Origin: Micromonospora sp. HM5-17
Lineage (GTDB): Bacteria; Actinomycetota; Actinomycetes; Mycobacteriales; Micromonosporaceae
Length of the DNA stretch: 64,000 nucleotides
Assembly: GCF_003762835.1 (NCBI RefSeq)
Contig: NZ_RJWA01000001.1
Span: 620,001-684,000, forward strand
Direction of reading: 5' to 3'
Position 1 is the stretch's first letter, and each line of letters begins with the position of its first letter. Below, piece by piece: positions 24,635 through 32,056 of the stretch. The notes below the pieces were generated by a model that was not told the DNA's origin, searched no databases, and saw nothing but the letters and a program-made list of their open reading frames with translations. Both the position numbers and the translations under genes were made by a program.

Positions 24635-25939
24635 GTGATCATTCTTCAACGATCCATCGGAGTCCTCTTAGGACTGACGGCTGCCCTTGTCCTGCCTGGC
24701 ATCTCGCCGGCCAGGGCAGACGTGCCTGAGGGAGAGCCGCCCAAAGTAGAGCTCGTCCTCGACGTCAGCGGTTCGATGCGGGCCAACGACATCGGCGGTC
24801 GCAGCCGGATCTCGGTCGCCCAACAGGCATTCGGCGAGGTGGTGGACGCGCTGCCGGACGAAACGCACCTCGGTATTCGGGTACTGGGCGCCACCTACCC
24901 GGGCAACGACAAAAAGAAGGGCTGCCAGGACACCCAGCAGATCGTGCCGGTCGGCCCGGTCGACCGGGTAAAGGCCAAGAATGCCATCGCCGGGCTGCGC
25001 CCGACCGGCTTCACCCCGGTCGGTCTCGCGCTGCGCGCCGCGGCCGAGGATCTGGGCACCGGGGGTACGACCCGACGGATCGTGCTCATCACCGACGGCG
25101 AGGACACCTGCGCCCCGCCCGACCCCTGTGATGTGGCGCGGGAACTGGCGGCGCAGGGCATCCGCCTGGTCATCGACACCCTCGGCCTGGCCCCCGACGA
25201 GAAGGTACGTCGGCAGCTTGTCTGCATCGCCGCCGCCACCGGCGGGACGTACACCGCCGCCCAGAGCGTGGAACAGCTGACCGACCGGCTCAAGCAGTTG
25301 GTGGACCGGGCCAAGGACACCTACACCCGCACCCCGGCCATCGTCGCCGGCTCCGGCGACTGCGCCAAGGCGCCGTTGCTCACCCCCGGCGTCTACACCG
25401 ACCGCGAGCGGTTCTCCGAGCACCGCTGGTACCGGGTGACGGTCCGGCCCGACCAGGAACTGCGGGCCTCGGTCAGCATCGGGCTGGACCGGCCGCTCAA
25501 CCGGGATTACGGGGTGCTGCTCCGCGCCGTCGCTCCCGACGGGCGCGAACTCGTCCGCGGTACGGACGCCGGCAGCGGCCGGACGGACGTCCTCTCCGCC
25601 GGGCTCCGCTGGTCGGCCACCGAGCCGGACGAGGCGCTGCGTGAGGAGGATGACGACGAGGAGGACGCCGACGACGAGGACGCGCCCGATCCCGTTCTGA
25701 CCGTCTGCCTGGTGGTGAGCAACTCCTTCTCCGCGCCGGGATCGGTCTCCGCCCAGGCACCGGGTATGCCGATCGAGCTGACCATCGACGTGGTCGAGCG
25801 CTCGCCCGCGCCGAACAGTCCCGGTCTCGGCCGGGGCTGGCTGCTGCTCGGCGTGCTGACCGTGGCCGGGCTGGTCACCGGACTGCTGGCCGGTTGGCTG
25901 ACCCGCTGGTGGGTGGCCACCTGGAGGGAGAACCGATGA
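24635..25939 (+). CDS. Secreted/anchored von Willebrand factor A domain protein
   Basis: A 434-aa envelope protein. The N-terminal signal peptide (residues 1-28) ends in ARA. The VWA domain begins PKVELVLDVSGSM, with a complete MIDAS DxSxS at residues 43-47 and the later TDGED metal contact. A second extracytoplasmic beta-rich region spans about 230-390 and includes an acidic run (EEDDDEEDADDEDA). A single C-terminal membrane helix (LLGVLTVAGLVTGLLAGWL) and a short basic tail follow. VWA domains bind proteins through a metal ion; the partner is likely the next gene product, with which it overlaps (ATGA). Confidence 0.9.
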   Translation: MIILQRSIGVLLGLTAALVLPGISPARADVPEGEPPKVELVLDVSGSMRANDIGGRSRISVAQQAFGEVVDALPDETHLGIRVLGATYPGNDKKKGCQDTQQIVPVGPVDRVKAKNAIAGLRPTGFTPVGLALRAAAEDLGTGGTTRRIVLITDGEDTCAPPDPCDVARELAAQGIRLVIDTLGLAPDEKVRRQLVCIAAATGGTYTAAQSVEQLTDRLKQLVDRAKDTYTRTPAIVAGSGDCAKAPLLTPGVYTDRERFSEHRWYRVTVRPDQELRASVSIGLDRPLNRDYGVLLRAVAPDGRELVRGTDAGSGRTDVLSAGLRWSATEPDEALREEDDDEEDADDEDAPDPVLTVCLVVSNSFSAPGSVSAQAPGMPIELTIDVVERSPAPNSPGLGRGWLLLGVLTVAGLVTGLLAGWLTRWWVATWRENR

Positions 25940-26886
25940 GCCTCCGGACGACGAGCCGATCGCGGACGGGACGATCGAGGGGAGGGCGACCGAGGATGGA
26001 CCGCACGAGGGTGAGCCGATCGAGGATGGGCCGTGGCCTGCTGCGCCGGGCCGCCCCGTCGATCCTGGCCGTCGCCGCCTCCGTGCTGCTGCCGGCCGTA
26101 CCGGCCACCGCCGCCCCGACGACACCCACCCCCTCGCCCGGAGCCGTGACGGTCACCAAGGCCGGCACCTCGTTCCTGACCGCGACCGCGATCGGGCTTG
26201 GACAGCCGGTCAAGGTCCCCGCCTCCCTCGGCGACTACCTGTACTGGTCGTTCCCGGGCTCGGCCGGGGAGACCAACGAGGTCGCGATCACGGTGGCCCT
26301 ACCCCCCGGCAGCAGCCGGCACGGTGCCGCCACCTGGACGGTCGACGTCTTCGACGGGCTGCGGCGTCGCCAGGCCTGTACCGCGGGAGCCCAGACCCCG
26401 ACCGCCGGACCCAACGACGCACAGGTGACCCTCGGGTGCAGGCTGCGGACGGTCCGGCCCTGGGCCGAACCGTGGTCCGGCGACCCGCTGCCCGGCACCT
26501 ACTACGTACGGCTCTCCGTCACGGATCTGCCGGAGGAGGACCTGGGCCTGCCGGTTCGGGTGGAGCTGCTGGTCAGCACGATCGACGACACGGACACCCC
26601 GCTCGAGGACGGCGACCTGAAGGCGCCACTGGTACCGGCGACCGAGCCGGGGAAGGTCCTGACGGGCGCCACGCCGGACGCCACCCCCGCGCCGGGCGCC
26701 TCGGGCCGGCCGGAGCTGGCCGCCGGCGAGGACGACGACGATGGCTGGTTCGACGGCTGGTTCGAGGGATGGTTCGACGGCTTCTCGTCCCGCTGGATCT
26801 GGACCTCCGCCGGCGGCGTGTTGGCCGCGATCGCCGGTGTCGTCGGCTTCGGTCTGACCCGTCGACCCCGACGACCCGTACGCTGA
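25936..26886 (+). CDS. Secreted membrane-anchored partner of the VWA protein
   Basis: A 316-aa protein with a very long Arg-rich n-region (residues 1-36) before a signal-peptide core SILAVAASVLLPAVPATAAP, a beta-rich extracytoplasmic domain with conserved-looking DYLYWSFPG and GTYYVRLSV, an acidic/Trp linker DGWFDGWFEGWFDGF, and a C-terminal membrane helix (GGVLAAIAGVVGFGL) with a basic tail. The ATG overlaps the VWA stop and has GGAGGGAGA upstream; internal ATGs at 25996 or 26026 would give a more ordinary signal peptide. The topology is the same as the VWA protein (outside domain, one helix, short inside tail), suggesting a complex. No family function is known. Confidence 0.82.
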   Translation: MSLRTTSRSRTGRSRGGRPRMDRTRVSRSRMGRGLLRRAAPSILAVAASVLLPAVPATAAPTTPTPSPGAVTVTKAGTSFLTATAIGLGQPVKVPASLGDYLYWSFPGSAGETNEVAITVALPPGSSRHGAATWTVDVFDGLRRRQACTAGAQTPTAGPNDAQVTLGCRLRTVRPWAEPWSGDPLPGTYYVRLSVTDLPEEDLGLPVRVELLVSTIDDTDTPLEDGDLKAPLVPATEPGKVLTGATPDATPAPGASGRPELAAGEDDDDGWFDGWFEGWFDGFSSRWIWTSAGGVLAAIAGVVGFGLTRRPRRPVR

Positions 26887-27013
26887 CCGGCCTCGCCGGC
26901 TCGCGGACCATCGCGACCGGCCCGGACGTCCACCCCCGCGGCGGGCGCCCGGGCCGGTGCGCCGGCTCCTGGTCCCGGGCCGTACCCAGCCCCGGCCGCT
27001 CGCGGAGCGTCGG

Positions 27014-27367
27014 TCAGGCGCGGATCGGAGTGCCCCCGGCCACCGCCTCCTCGACCGAGGGGTAGGTCTGTAGCACCTCCACCAGGCCGCTGACCTCGAG
27101 AATCCGCAGTACGCTCCGGCGCGGGGCGGCCAAGCGCACGACACCGCCGGCCTCGTCGGCGTCGGTGCGGGCGCGGACGAAGACGGAGAGGCCGGTCGAG
27201 TCACAGAACGTGAGGTCGGTCAGGTCGAAGACCAGCCGGTTCTTCCCCTTGTCGAGCAGATCCGTGATCTGGTCCTGGAGCCCCGGCGCGGTGGCCATGT
27301 CGAGTTCGCCCGCGACCAATACGACGACCACGTCGGCACGCTCTTCGGTGTGCACGGTCAGGGACAT
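27014..27367 (-). CDS. STAS-domain anti-sigma factor antagonist
   Basis: A 117-aa SpoIIAA/RsbV-type protein. The STAS fold shows VVLVAGELDMATAPGL and FDLTDLTFCDSTGLSVF; Ser in DSTG is the phosphorylation site by which RsbW-type kinases switch it off. When dephosphorylated it would bind an anti-sigma factor and free a sigma factor. The ATG at 27367 has GGAGG six bases upstream. No anti-sigma gene is adjacent, but a SpoIIE-type phosphatase with a kinase-like domain is encoded at 35939-38026 and a second STAS protein at 43569, so these may cross-talk. Confidence 0.93.
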   Translation of the reverse strand: MSLTVHTEERADVVVVLVAGELDMATAPGLQDQITDLLDKGKNRLVFDLTDLTFCDSTGLSVFVRARTDADEAGGVVRLAAPRRSVLRILEVSGLVEVLQTYPSVEEAVAGGTPIRA

Positions 27368-27517
27368 GTGGGACCTCCTGCTGGGATATCGGTCGAACGT
27401 ACTCCCATCCGGTCCGCGACGCACCCTCGACCAACGGCGGGCTCGCGGGGAGACGGCGTGACCGCCCGTCGCCCGGCCCGGTCACCTCGTGCCCTCGGCG
27501 TACCTGCTCCAGCCGGG

Positions 27518-28342
27518 CTACGCACCGGTCCGCGGCGACGCTCCGCACGACCGGTCACCCACGGGCGTGGCCGTACCGGATCTGACACACCCGGGACCCG
27601 GGTTCGCCGCTTCGGGTGGTTCGTCGAGACGGACCATCCGGTGGTCCCGCCCGTGCAGCCCGCCGTAGAGTTCTGGGCCCCAGGCCAGGGCGATCAGTCC
27701 GGCAGCGACGCAGCAGCAGGAGAGCAGTGCCGCGACGATGCCGAGCAGGAACCACCACCGACGGTCGCCCGGCTGGCCGAACTCCGGTACGACGGTGCCC
27801 GGCCTGGGTCTCTCCCGGGGCGGATTCGGCGGGTTTCCCTGCCCCGCGGTGTGCGCCGGCCAGGACACGGGGTGCGGATATCCGCTCAGCGGCGGCGTGC
27901 TGGCCGGTGTTTCCGGGGTGGACCAGTCCGGGGCGTCCACCGACCGTCCCGCCAGGGGGTCGGCCACCGGCTCCTGGTCCGGCCCCTCCGGCGGCGCCGG
28001 GTCGATCGCCCACTCCCACGAGCGGACGCCCGGCTCCGGTCCCGGCTCGCCGGGCGGTGTGGCCGGCTGGCCGGGCCGTCGCTCCCCGCCCGGCCCGGCG
28101 TCGGGTTCGCGGTTGGGCACCGCGCTCCGCCCGGCGTCGGGTGGGACGCCCGGTTCGGGGGCCGCCTTGGCGCCGGGGCCGGCAGCCCGTGCGGGGCTCG
28201 GCTCGCCGGCCGGTCCGTCGCCGTGCTCGTCGGGCTGCCTGCCGGGCTCCGGGAACCCGGCGGCTCTGCCACCGTCCGACGGTCCGTCGGACCCGGCACC
28301 GGGCTGGTGCGGATCCTCGCCGGACTGCTCGGGCCTGGTCAT
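27518..28342 (-). CDS. Pro/Gly-rich single-pass membrane protein
   Basis: A 274-aa protein of unknown function. Residues 1-190 are a low-complexity Pro/Gly/Glu-rich, probably disordered cytoplasmic region. One membrane helix follows (WWFLLGIVAALLSCCCVAAGLIALAWG, about 195-221, with a CCC cluster), then a short polar tail. It could be a DUF4190-like or signalling anchor protein, but no domain is recognised. The ATG has only a weak GGGGA upstream. Similar in plan to the larger Pro-rich protein at 60488-62632. Confidence 0.65.
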   Translation of the reverse strand: MTRPEQSGEDPHQPGAGSDGPSDGGRAAGFPEPGRQPDEHGDGPAGEPSPARAAGPGAKAAPEPGVPPDAGRSAVPNREPDAGPGGERRPGQPATPPGEPGPEPGVRSWEWAIDPAPPEGPDQEPVADPLAGRSVDAPDWSTPETPASTPPLSGYPHPVSWPAHTAGQGNPPNPPRERPRPGTVVPEFGQPGDRRWWFLLGIVAALLSCCCVAAGLIALAWGPELYGGLHGRDHRMVRLDEPPEAANPGPGCVRSGTATPVGDRSCGASPRTGA

Positions 28343-28459
28343 CGCGGTCCCCGTGTCGTCGGTACGCCTTGAGAAGATATTAGGCTTTGGTCGGAATAGT
28401 CCCGGTAGGGATCGTCATTCGGACCACCGGCGGCGACGAAGTGGCGGCGCCGCCGGTGG

Positions 28460-28465
28460 CAGGAT
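28460..28465 (+). promoter_or_regulatory. -10 element for a leaderless dehydratase mRNA
   Basis: CAGGAT lies six bases before the GTG at 28472, with no ribosome-binding site between. Confidence 0.4.
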
Positions 28466-28471
28466 GGCGGC

Positions 28472-29428
28472 GTGGATCTCGTGACCCTCGGCGACGTCCA
28501 GCAGGCGGCGGACGACCTGGTCGGCGTCGCGGTACGTACCCCGCTGCTGCGCTGTCCCTGGGACGAACGGCTCTGGGTCAAGCCGGAGAGCCTGCAACCG
28601 GTCGGCTCGTTCAAGCTCCGCGGTGCGACCCACGCGGTGGCCCGGCTCGACCCCGCGCGGCGGGCCAGGGGCGTGGTCACGCACTCCTCGGGGAACCACG
28701 GACAGGCCCTGGCGTACGCCGCCCGGGTGCACGGCGTGCCGTGCACCGTGGTGATCCCGGAGGGCGCTCCGGAGATCAAGATCGAACGGGTACGGGCGCT
28801 CGGCGCCGAGGTCCGGATGGTCCCACCGGCCGAGCGGCTGGCCGCCGCCGAGCGGATCGCCGCGGAGCAGGGGCGGACGCTGATCCCGCCCTTCGACGAC
28901 CGCCGGATCATCGCCGGTCAGGGCACCATCGGGGTCGAGATCGTCGAGGACCTGCCCGAGGTCGACGTGGTGCTGGTCCCGGTCGGCGGTGGCGGGCTCG
29001 CCTCCGGAGTCGCCACCGCGGTCAAGGCGCTGTGTCCGACGACCGCGGTGATCGGGGTCGAGCCGGAACTGGCGGCCGACGCCCGGGACTCGCTGACCGC
29101 CGGGGAGCTACGGATCTGGGAGCCGGCCCGGACCTACCGGACGAGCGCCGACGGGCTGCGGACCAACCTCTCCGCGTTGACCCTCGCCCACCTGCGGGAA
29201 CGGCTGGACGGCATCGTCACGGTGAGCGAGGACGAGATTGCCGCGGCCACCGCCCGGCTGGTCCGGCACGTCCGGCTGGTCGTCGAGCCGAGCGGTGCGG
29301 TCGCGACGGCGGCCCGGATGTTCCACGCCGCCGAGCTGCCCGCCGGCCGTACGGTGGCGGTCGTCAGCGGCGGGAACGTCGACCCGGCCGTGCTCGTCGC
29401 GGCGGTGACCCGGCCCGAGCCGGCCTGA
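28472..29428 (+). CDS. Threonine/serine dehydratase, PLP-dependent
   Basis: A 318-aa fold-type II PLP enzyme lacking the C-terminal ACT regulatory domain, so of the catabolic or serine racemase-like type. PLP Lys lies in GSFKLRGA near residue 49, the Asn-containing phosphate loop SSGNHGQALAYAA near 73, and PVGGGGLASG near 170. It deaminates threonine or serine to the 2-oxoacid; racemase activity is possible. Its last codons and stop lie in the first copy of a 38-bp tandem repeat. The gene stands alone and is probably leaderless. Confidence 0.92.
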   Translation: MDLVTLGDVQQAADDLVGVAVRTPLLRCPWDERLWVKPESLQPVGSFKLRGATHAVARLDPARRARGVVTHSSGNHGQALAYAARVHGVPCTVVIPEGAPEIKIERVRALGAEVRMVPPAERLAAAERIAAEQGRTLIPPFDDRRIIAGQGTIGVEIVEDLPEVDVVLVPVGGGGLASGVATAVKALCPTTAVIGVEPELAADARDSLTAGELRIWEPARTYRTSADGLRTNLSALTLAHLRERLDGIVTVSEDEIAAATARLVRHVRLVVEPSGAVATAARMFHAAELPAGRTVAVVSGGNVDPAVLVAAVTRPEPA

Positions 29429-29515
29429 CGGTGTGCCGGGCGGTGAGTCGGCCCGGACCGGCGTGACGCGGTCCCGGGCGGTGAGTTGGCCCGCGCCGGT
29501 ACGACGCCGGCCTCG
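29402..29515. repeat. 38-bp tandem triplication over the dehydratase stop
   Basis: Three copies start at 29402, 29440 and 29478, exactly 38 bases apart, each beginning GCGGTGA and containing GGCCCG...CCGG. The first copy includes the last eight codons and the TGA of the dehydratase. The other two are non-coding and progressively diverged. Confidence 0.85.
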
Positions 29516-29618
29516 ACGGGCGGCGCCGCGGATCCGGCGCGGCGCCGCCCGGGGTGTGGTCGGACGGGGTGTGGTCGGTCGGCGACGAGCGTGGGGCCGG
29601 AGGAGGGAGCGGCCGGCC

Positions 29619-30848
29619 TCAGCCGCGTCGCCACTTCTGGTTCGCCCCGCCGGTGCACTCCCAGAGCTGGAGCTTGGCGCCGTTGGCCGAGTTCCAGTCC
29701 CGTACGTCGACGCACTTGTTCGCCTGTGGGTTCACCAGGTCACCGGCGGCGCTGAGCACGAACTGCTGGGCCGGGTTGCCGTTGCAGCCGACGATCTGGA
29801 TGTTGGCGCCGTTCGCGGTCGAACCCCAGGCCACGTCCATGCACTTGCCCATCGCCCGTACCGTGCCGTCGGTGGCGAACGTCCACTGCTGGGCGACGGC
29901 GCCGTTGCAGTCCCAGATCTGCAACTGGGTGCCGTCGGCCGGGTTCGCCCCGGGGATGTCGATGCACTTGTTGGCGTACCCGATGATCGCGCCGGTGGTG
30001 CCGGGGTTGCCGCCACCCGTGTTCCAGGCCCAGACCCGGACGTAGTCGACCAGCATCTGCTGCGGGAACGTGGTGGTGGCGTCCGGGTAGCCGGGCCAGT
30101 TACCGCCGACCGCGACGTTCATGATCATGAAGAACGGGTGGTCGAAGACCCAGGGGTTGCCACGCAGGTCCGCCGGGGTCTTGCGGGCGTACTGAATGCC
30201 GTCGACGTACCAGGTGACCGAGTCCGGCGCCCAGTCGACCGCGAAGGTGTGGAAGGCGTCGGCGAAGTTCCCGCTCGGCAGCGTGTAGGAGCTGCTGATC
30301 GCGTTGCCGCCGGAGTAGCCGGGGCCGTGTAGCGTGCCGTACACCCGGTTTGGCTCACGGCCGATGTTCTCCATGATGTCGATCTCGCCGCGGTCCGGCC
30401 ACGGCAGGCCACCGAGCATCCAGAACGCCGGCCAGATCCCCTGCCCGCGCGGAATCTTGATCCGTGCCTCGAACCGGCCGTACGTCTGGGTGAAGGTGTT
30501 GGCGGTGAGCAGCCGCGCCGAGGTGTACTCGCAGCGGCCGTAGTGACATTGGTAGTTGGCCGGGTTCTCCCGGCGGGCGGTGATCACCAGGTTGCCGTTG
30601 CCGTCGTGCGCGGCGTTGCTGGTGCTGTCGGTGTAGTACTGCCGCTCGTTGTTTCCCCAGCCGCCGCCGCCGATGTCGTGCCGCCACTTGTTCGGGTCCG
30701 GCGGGGTGCCCGCCGGGGCGTTGAACTCGTCACTCCAGACGAGCGCGCCGGGTTCCGCGCTGGCCGGGCTGGTCGGGGTGGCCACCAGCGTCGCGGCCAG
30801 GCCCATGCCCAGCAGGGCCAGGACCAGGGGGGGTCGTCGCACACGCAT
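29619..30848 (-). CDS. Secreted GH16 endo-beta-1,3-glucanase with ricin-type lectin domain
   Basis: A 409-aa secreted enzyme. The signal peptide (residues 1-31) ends ASA. The GH16 catalytic domain covers about 36-275, with the nucleophile/acid motif GEIDIMEN (ExDxxE), preceded by WPAFWMLGG; laminarinase-like members cleave beta-1,3-glucans. A short Gly/Asn linker leads to a beta-trefoil CBM13 (about 285-409) with three QxW-like repeats (QQWTF, QQFVL, QKWRR) and paired Cys. It probably degrades fungal or plant beta-glucan outside the cell. The start lies only a few bases after a predicted -10, so the mRNA is nearly leaderless. Confidence 0.95.
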   Translation of the reverse strand: MRVRRPPLVLALLGMGLAATLVATPTSPASAEPGALVWSDEFNAPAGTPPDPNKWRHDIGGGGWGNNERQYYTDSTSNAAHDGNGNLVITARRENPANYQCHYGRCEYTSARLLTANTFTQTYGRFEARIKIPRGQGIWPAFWMLGGLPWPDRGEIDIMENIGREPNRVYGTLHGPGYSGGNAISSSYTLPSGNFADAFHTFAVDWAPDSVTWYVDGIQYARKTPADLRGNPWVFDHPFFMIMNVAVGGNWPGYPDATTTFPQQMLVDYVRVWAWNTGGGNPGTTGAIIGYANKCIDIPGANPADGTQLQIWDCNGAVAQQWTFATDGTVRAMGKCMDVAWGSTANGANIQIVGCNGNPAQQFVLSAAGDLVNPQANKCVDVRDWNSANGAKLQLWECTGGANQKWRRG

Positions 30849-30857
30849 GTAGATGGT

Positions 30858-30884
30858 TGTATATCACCGCCCGATTTCTGACAA
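30858..30884 (-). promoter_or_regulatory. Promoter of the GH16 gene
   Basis: On the minus strand, TTGTCA (30884-30879), a 15-base spacer and TATACA (30863-30858) lie just before the ATG at 30848, predicting a leader of only a few bases. Confidence 0.5.
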
Positions 30885-30886
30885 GG

Positions 30887-30924
30887 TTCCTAACTGAAAA
30901 CCTCGGTCTTCTTAACTAAAACCT
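30887..30924 (-). promoter_or_regulatory. Paired direct repeats upstream of the GH16 promoter
   Basis: Read on the plus strand, TTCCTAACTGAAAACCT (30887) and TTCTTAACTAAAACCT (30909) are near-copies 22 bases apart, two helical turns. They lie immediately upstream of the -35 and are strikingly AT-rich here, so they look like sites for a carbohydrate-responsive regulator. Confidence 0.5.
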
Positions 30925-31010
30925 GCGGTACGGCGTCGCTGGCGTCTCGGCCGACCTTGCCGGCCGGAATCGTCGAGGTGGGCCGACACCACGGCGGAGC
31001 GGGGCCGACC

Positions 31011-31042
31011 GCGGTACGGCGGGGAGGCCTCCGCCGTACCGC
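31011..31042 (-). terminator. 12-bp perfect hairpin after the macro-domain gene
   Basis: GCGGTACGGCGG (31011-31022) and CCGCCGTACCGC (31031-31042) flank an eight-base loop, about 70 bases beyond the stop of the macro-domain gene. It could also serve as a barrier between two minus-strand genes. Confidence 0.6.
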
Positions 31043-31115
31043 CACCTCCCACCGGGCCGCGCGTCCCACCGGACAGACGAGAGAGGGCCGGGGCGGATCG
31101 ACGTATCCCCACCGG

Positions 31116-31835
31116 TCAGCGACGCGGCCGGGGTGGCCTGATCCGTACCCGCTGCGTCGGCTGGCGCTCGATGTCGTCGAGCTGTGCGCGGATCGTCTGC
31201 CGCAACTCGTCGTAGTCGTGGAAGCGGTGGTCGTGGAACAGGGTGTAGCCGCTCCACATCAGGTTGGCGCAGACCTGCGCCGGCACCCGGCCGGTCGCCG
31301 CACCCAGGCCGACCAGTGCCACCGACCGGATGCTGTCCGGCTCCGTCTCGTTCTGCAAATGGATCGCCTGGAACGCGGCGGCGCAGGCCAGCGCCACGTT
31401 CAGCGTCGCGCTCACGTCCTGGGCCGGCCGCACCATCGTCGGCGTCGAGATCACGAACTTCGGGTTGGCCGCCCCGGACGGTACGCAGACCGCGCTGCCC
31501 ACCGGCAGCGACCCACCGAACCGGTCACGGATCGCCCGCTGCACCCGGAGCTGAATTCCCGGCCCGAGGTACCGCTTGATAACCGCGTCGACCCCGCCGT
31601 CCATCCGGCCGCGCGAGTTCGTCGGGCTGACCCAGGCGTCGACGTGCTGGTCGAGAATGGACCCCTGGTGGATCTCGACCTCGGGAGTGTCGGCGAACGC
31701 CGAACGCCACGCCTCCACCACCCGCGGGTTGATGTCGGTCAGCACCACCTTGAGCTGCGGCTTCACCTGCCTGTCGGTCATCGGCTCAGTCTGCTGCGTG
31801 TCGCTCGTCGCCTCAGCTTGTTGCCTGTTGGTCAT
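31116..31835 (-). CDS. Macro-domain (ADP-ribose-binding) protein
   Basis: A 239-aa protein. After a polar N-terminus (1-27) comes a macro fold: VVLTDINPRVVEAW, the ADP-ribose loop SPTNSRGRMDGGVD with Asn73 and Asp79-Gly80-Gly81, and the phosphate loop GLGAATGRVP near 178-187. Macro domains bind ADP-ribose and many hydrolyse it from protein or nucleic acid. It diverges from a gene encoding an ADP-ribosyltransferase fusion, 221 bases apart, an arrangement that suggests a writer/eraser or toxin/antidote pair. The first ATG has GGAG upstream; Met19 is an alternative start. Confidence 0.9.
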   Translation of the reverse strand: MTNRQQAEATSDTQQTEPMTDRQVKPQLKVVLTDINPRVVEAWRSAFADTPEVEIHQGSILDQHVDAWVSPTNSRGRMDGGVDAVIKRYLGPGIQLRVQRAIRDRFGGSLPVGSAVCVPSGAANPKFVISTPTMVRPAQDVSATLNVALACAAAFQAIHLQNETEPDSIRSVALVGLGAATGRVPAQVCANLMWSGYTLFHDHRFHDYDELRQTIRAQLDDIERQPTQRVRIRPPRPRR

Positions 31836-32056
31836 GACTCACTCCGGCTCGCGGGGATGCGTGCTTCCAGCGGCCACGGAAGCTACCAGGGCGCCCCGAC
31901 ACCCGGATGTGGTCGGAGGGGTGCCCTATCTTTCCCGGCGACCCCGATCGGCGACGGGTCGGCCATCCGGCCGTGCGTCGCGACGATCACCCACCCAGCG
32001 TTCGCGCCGACGTCCGACAACGCGACGACCGCCGACAGCCCAGCCGGGAGTCTGTG

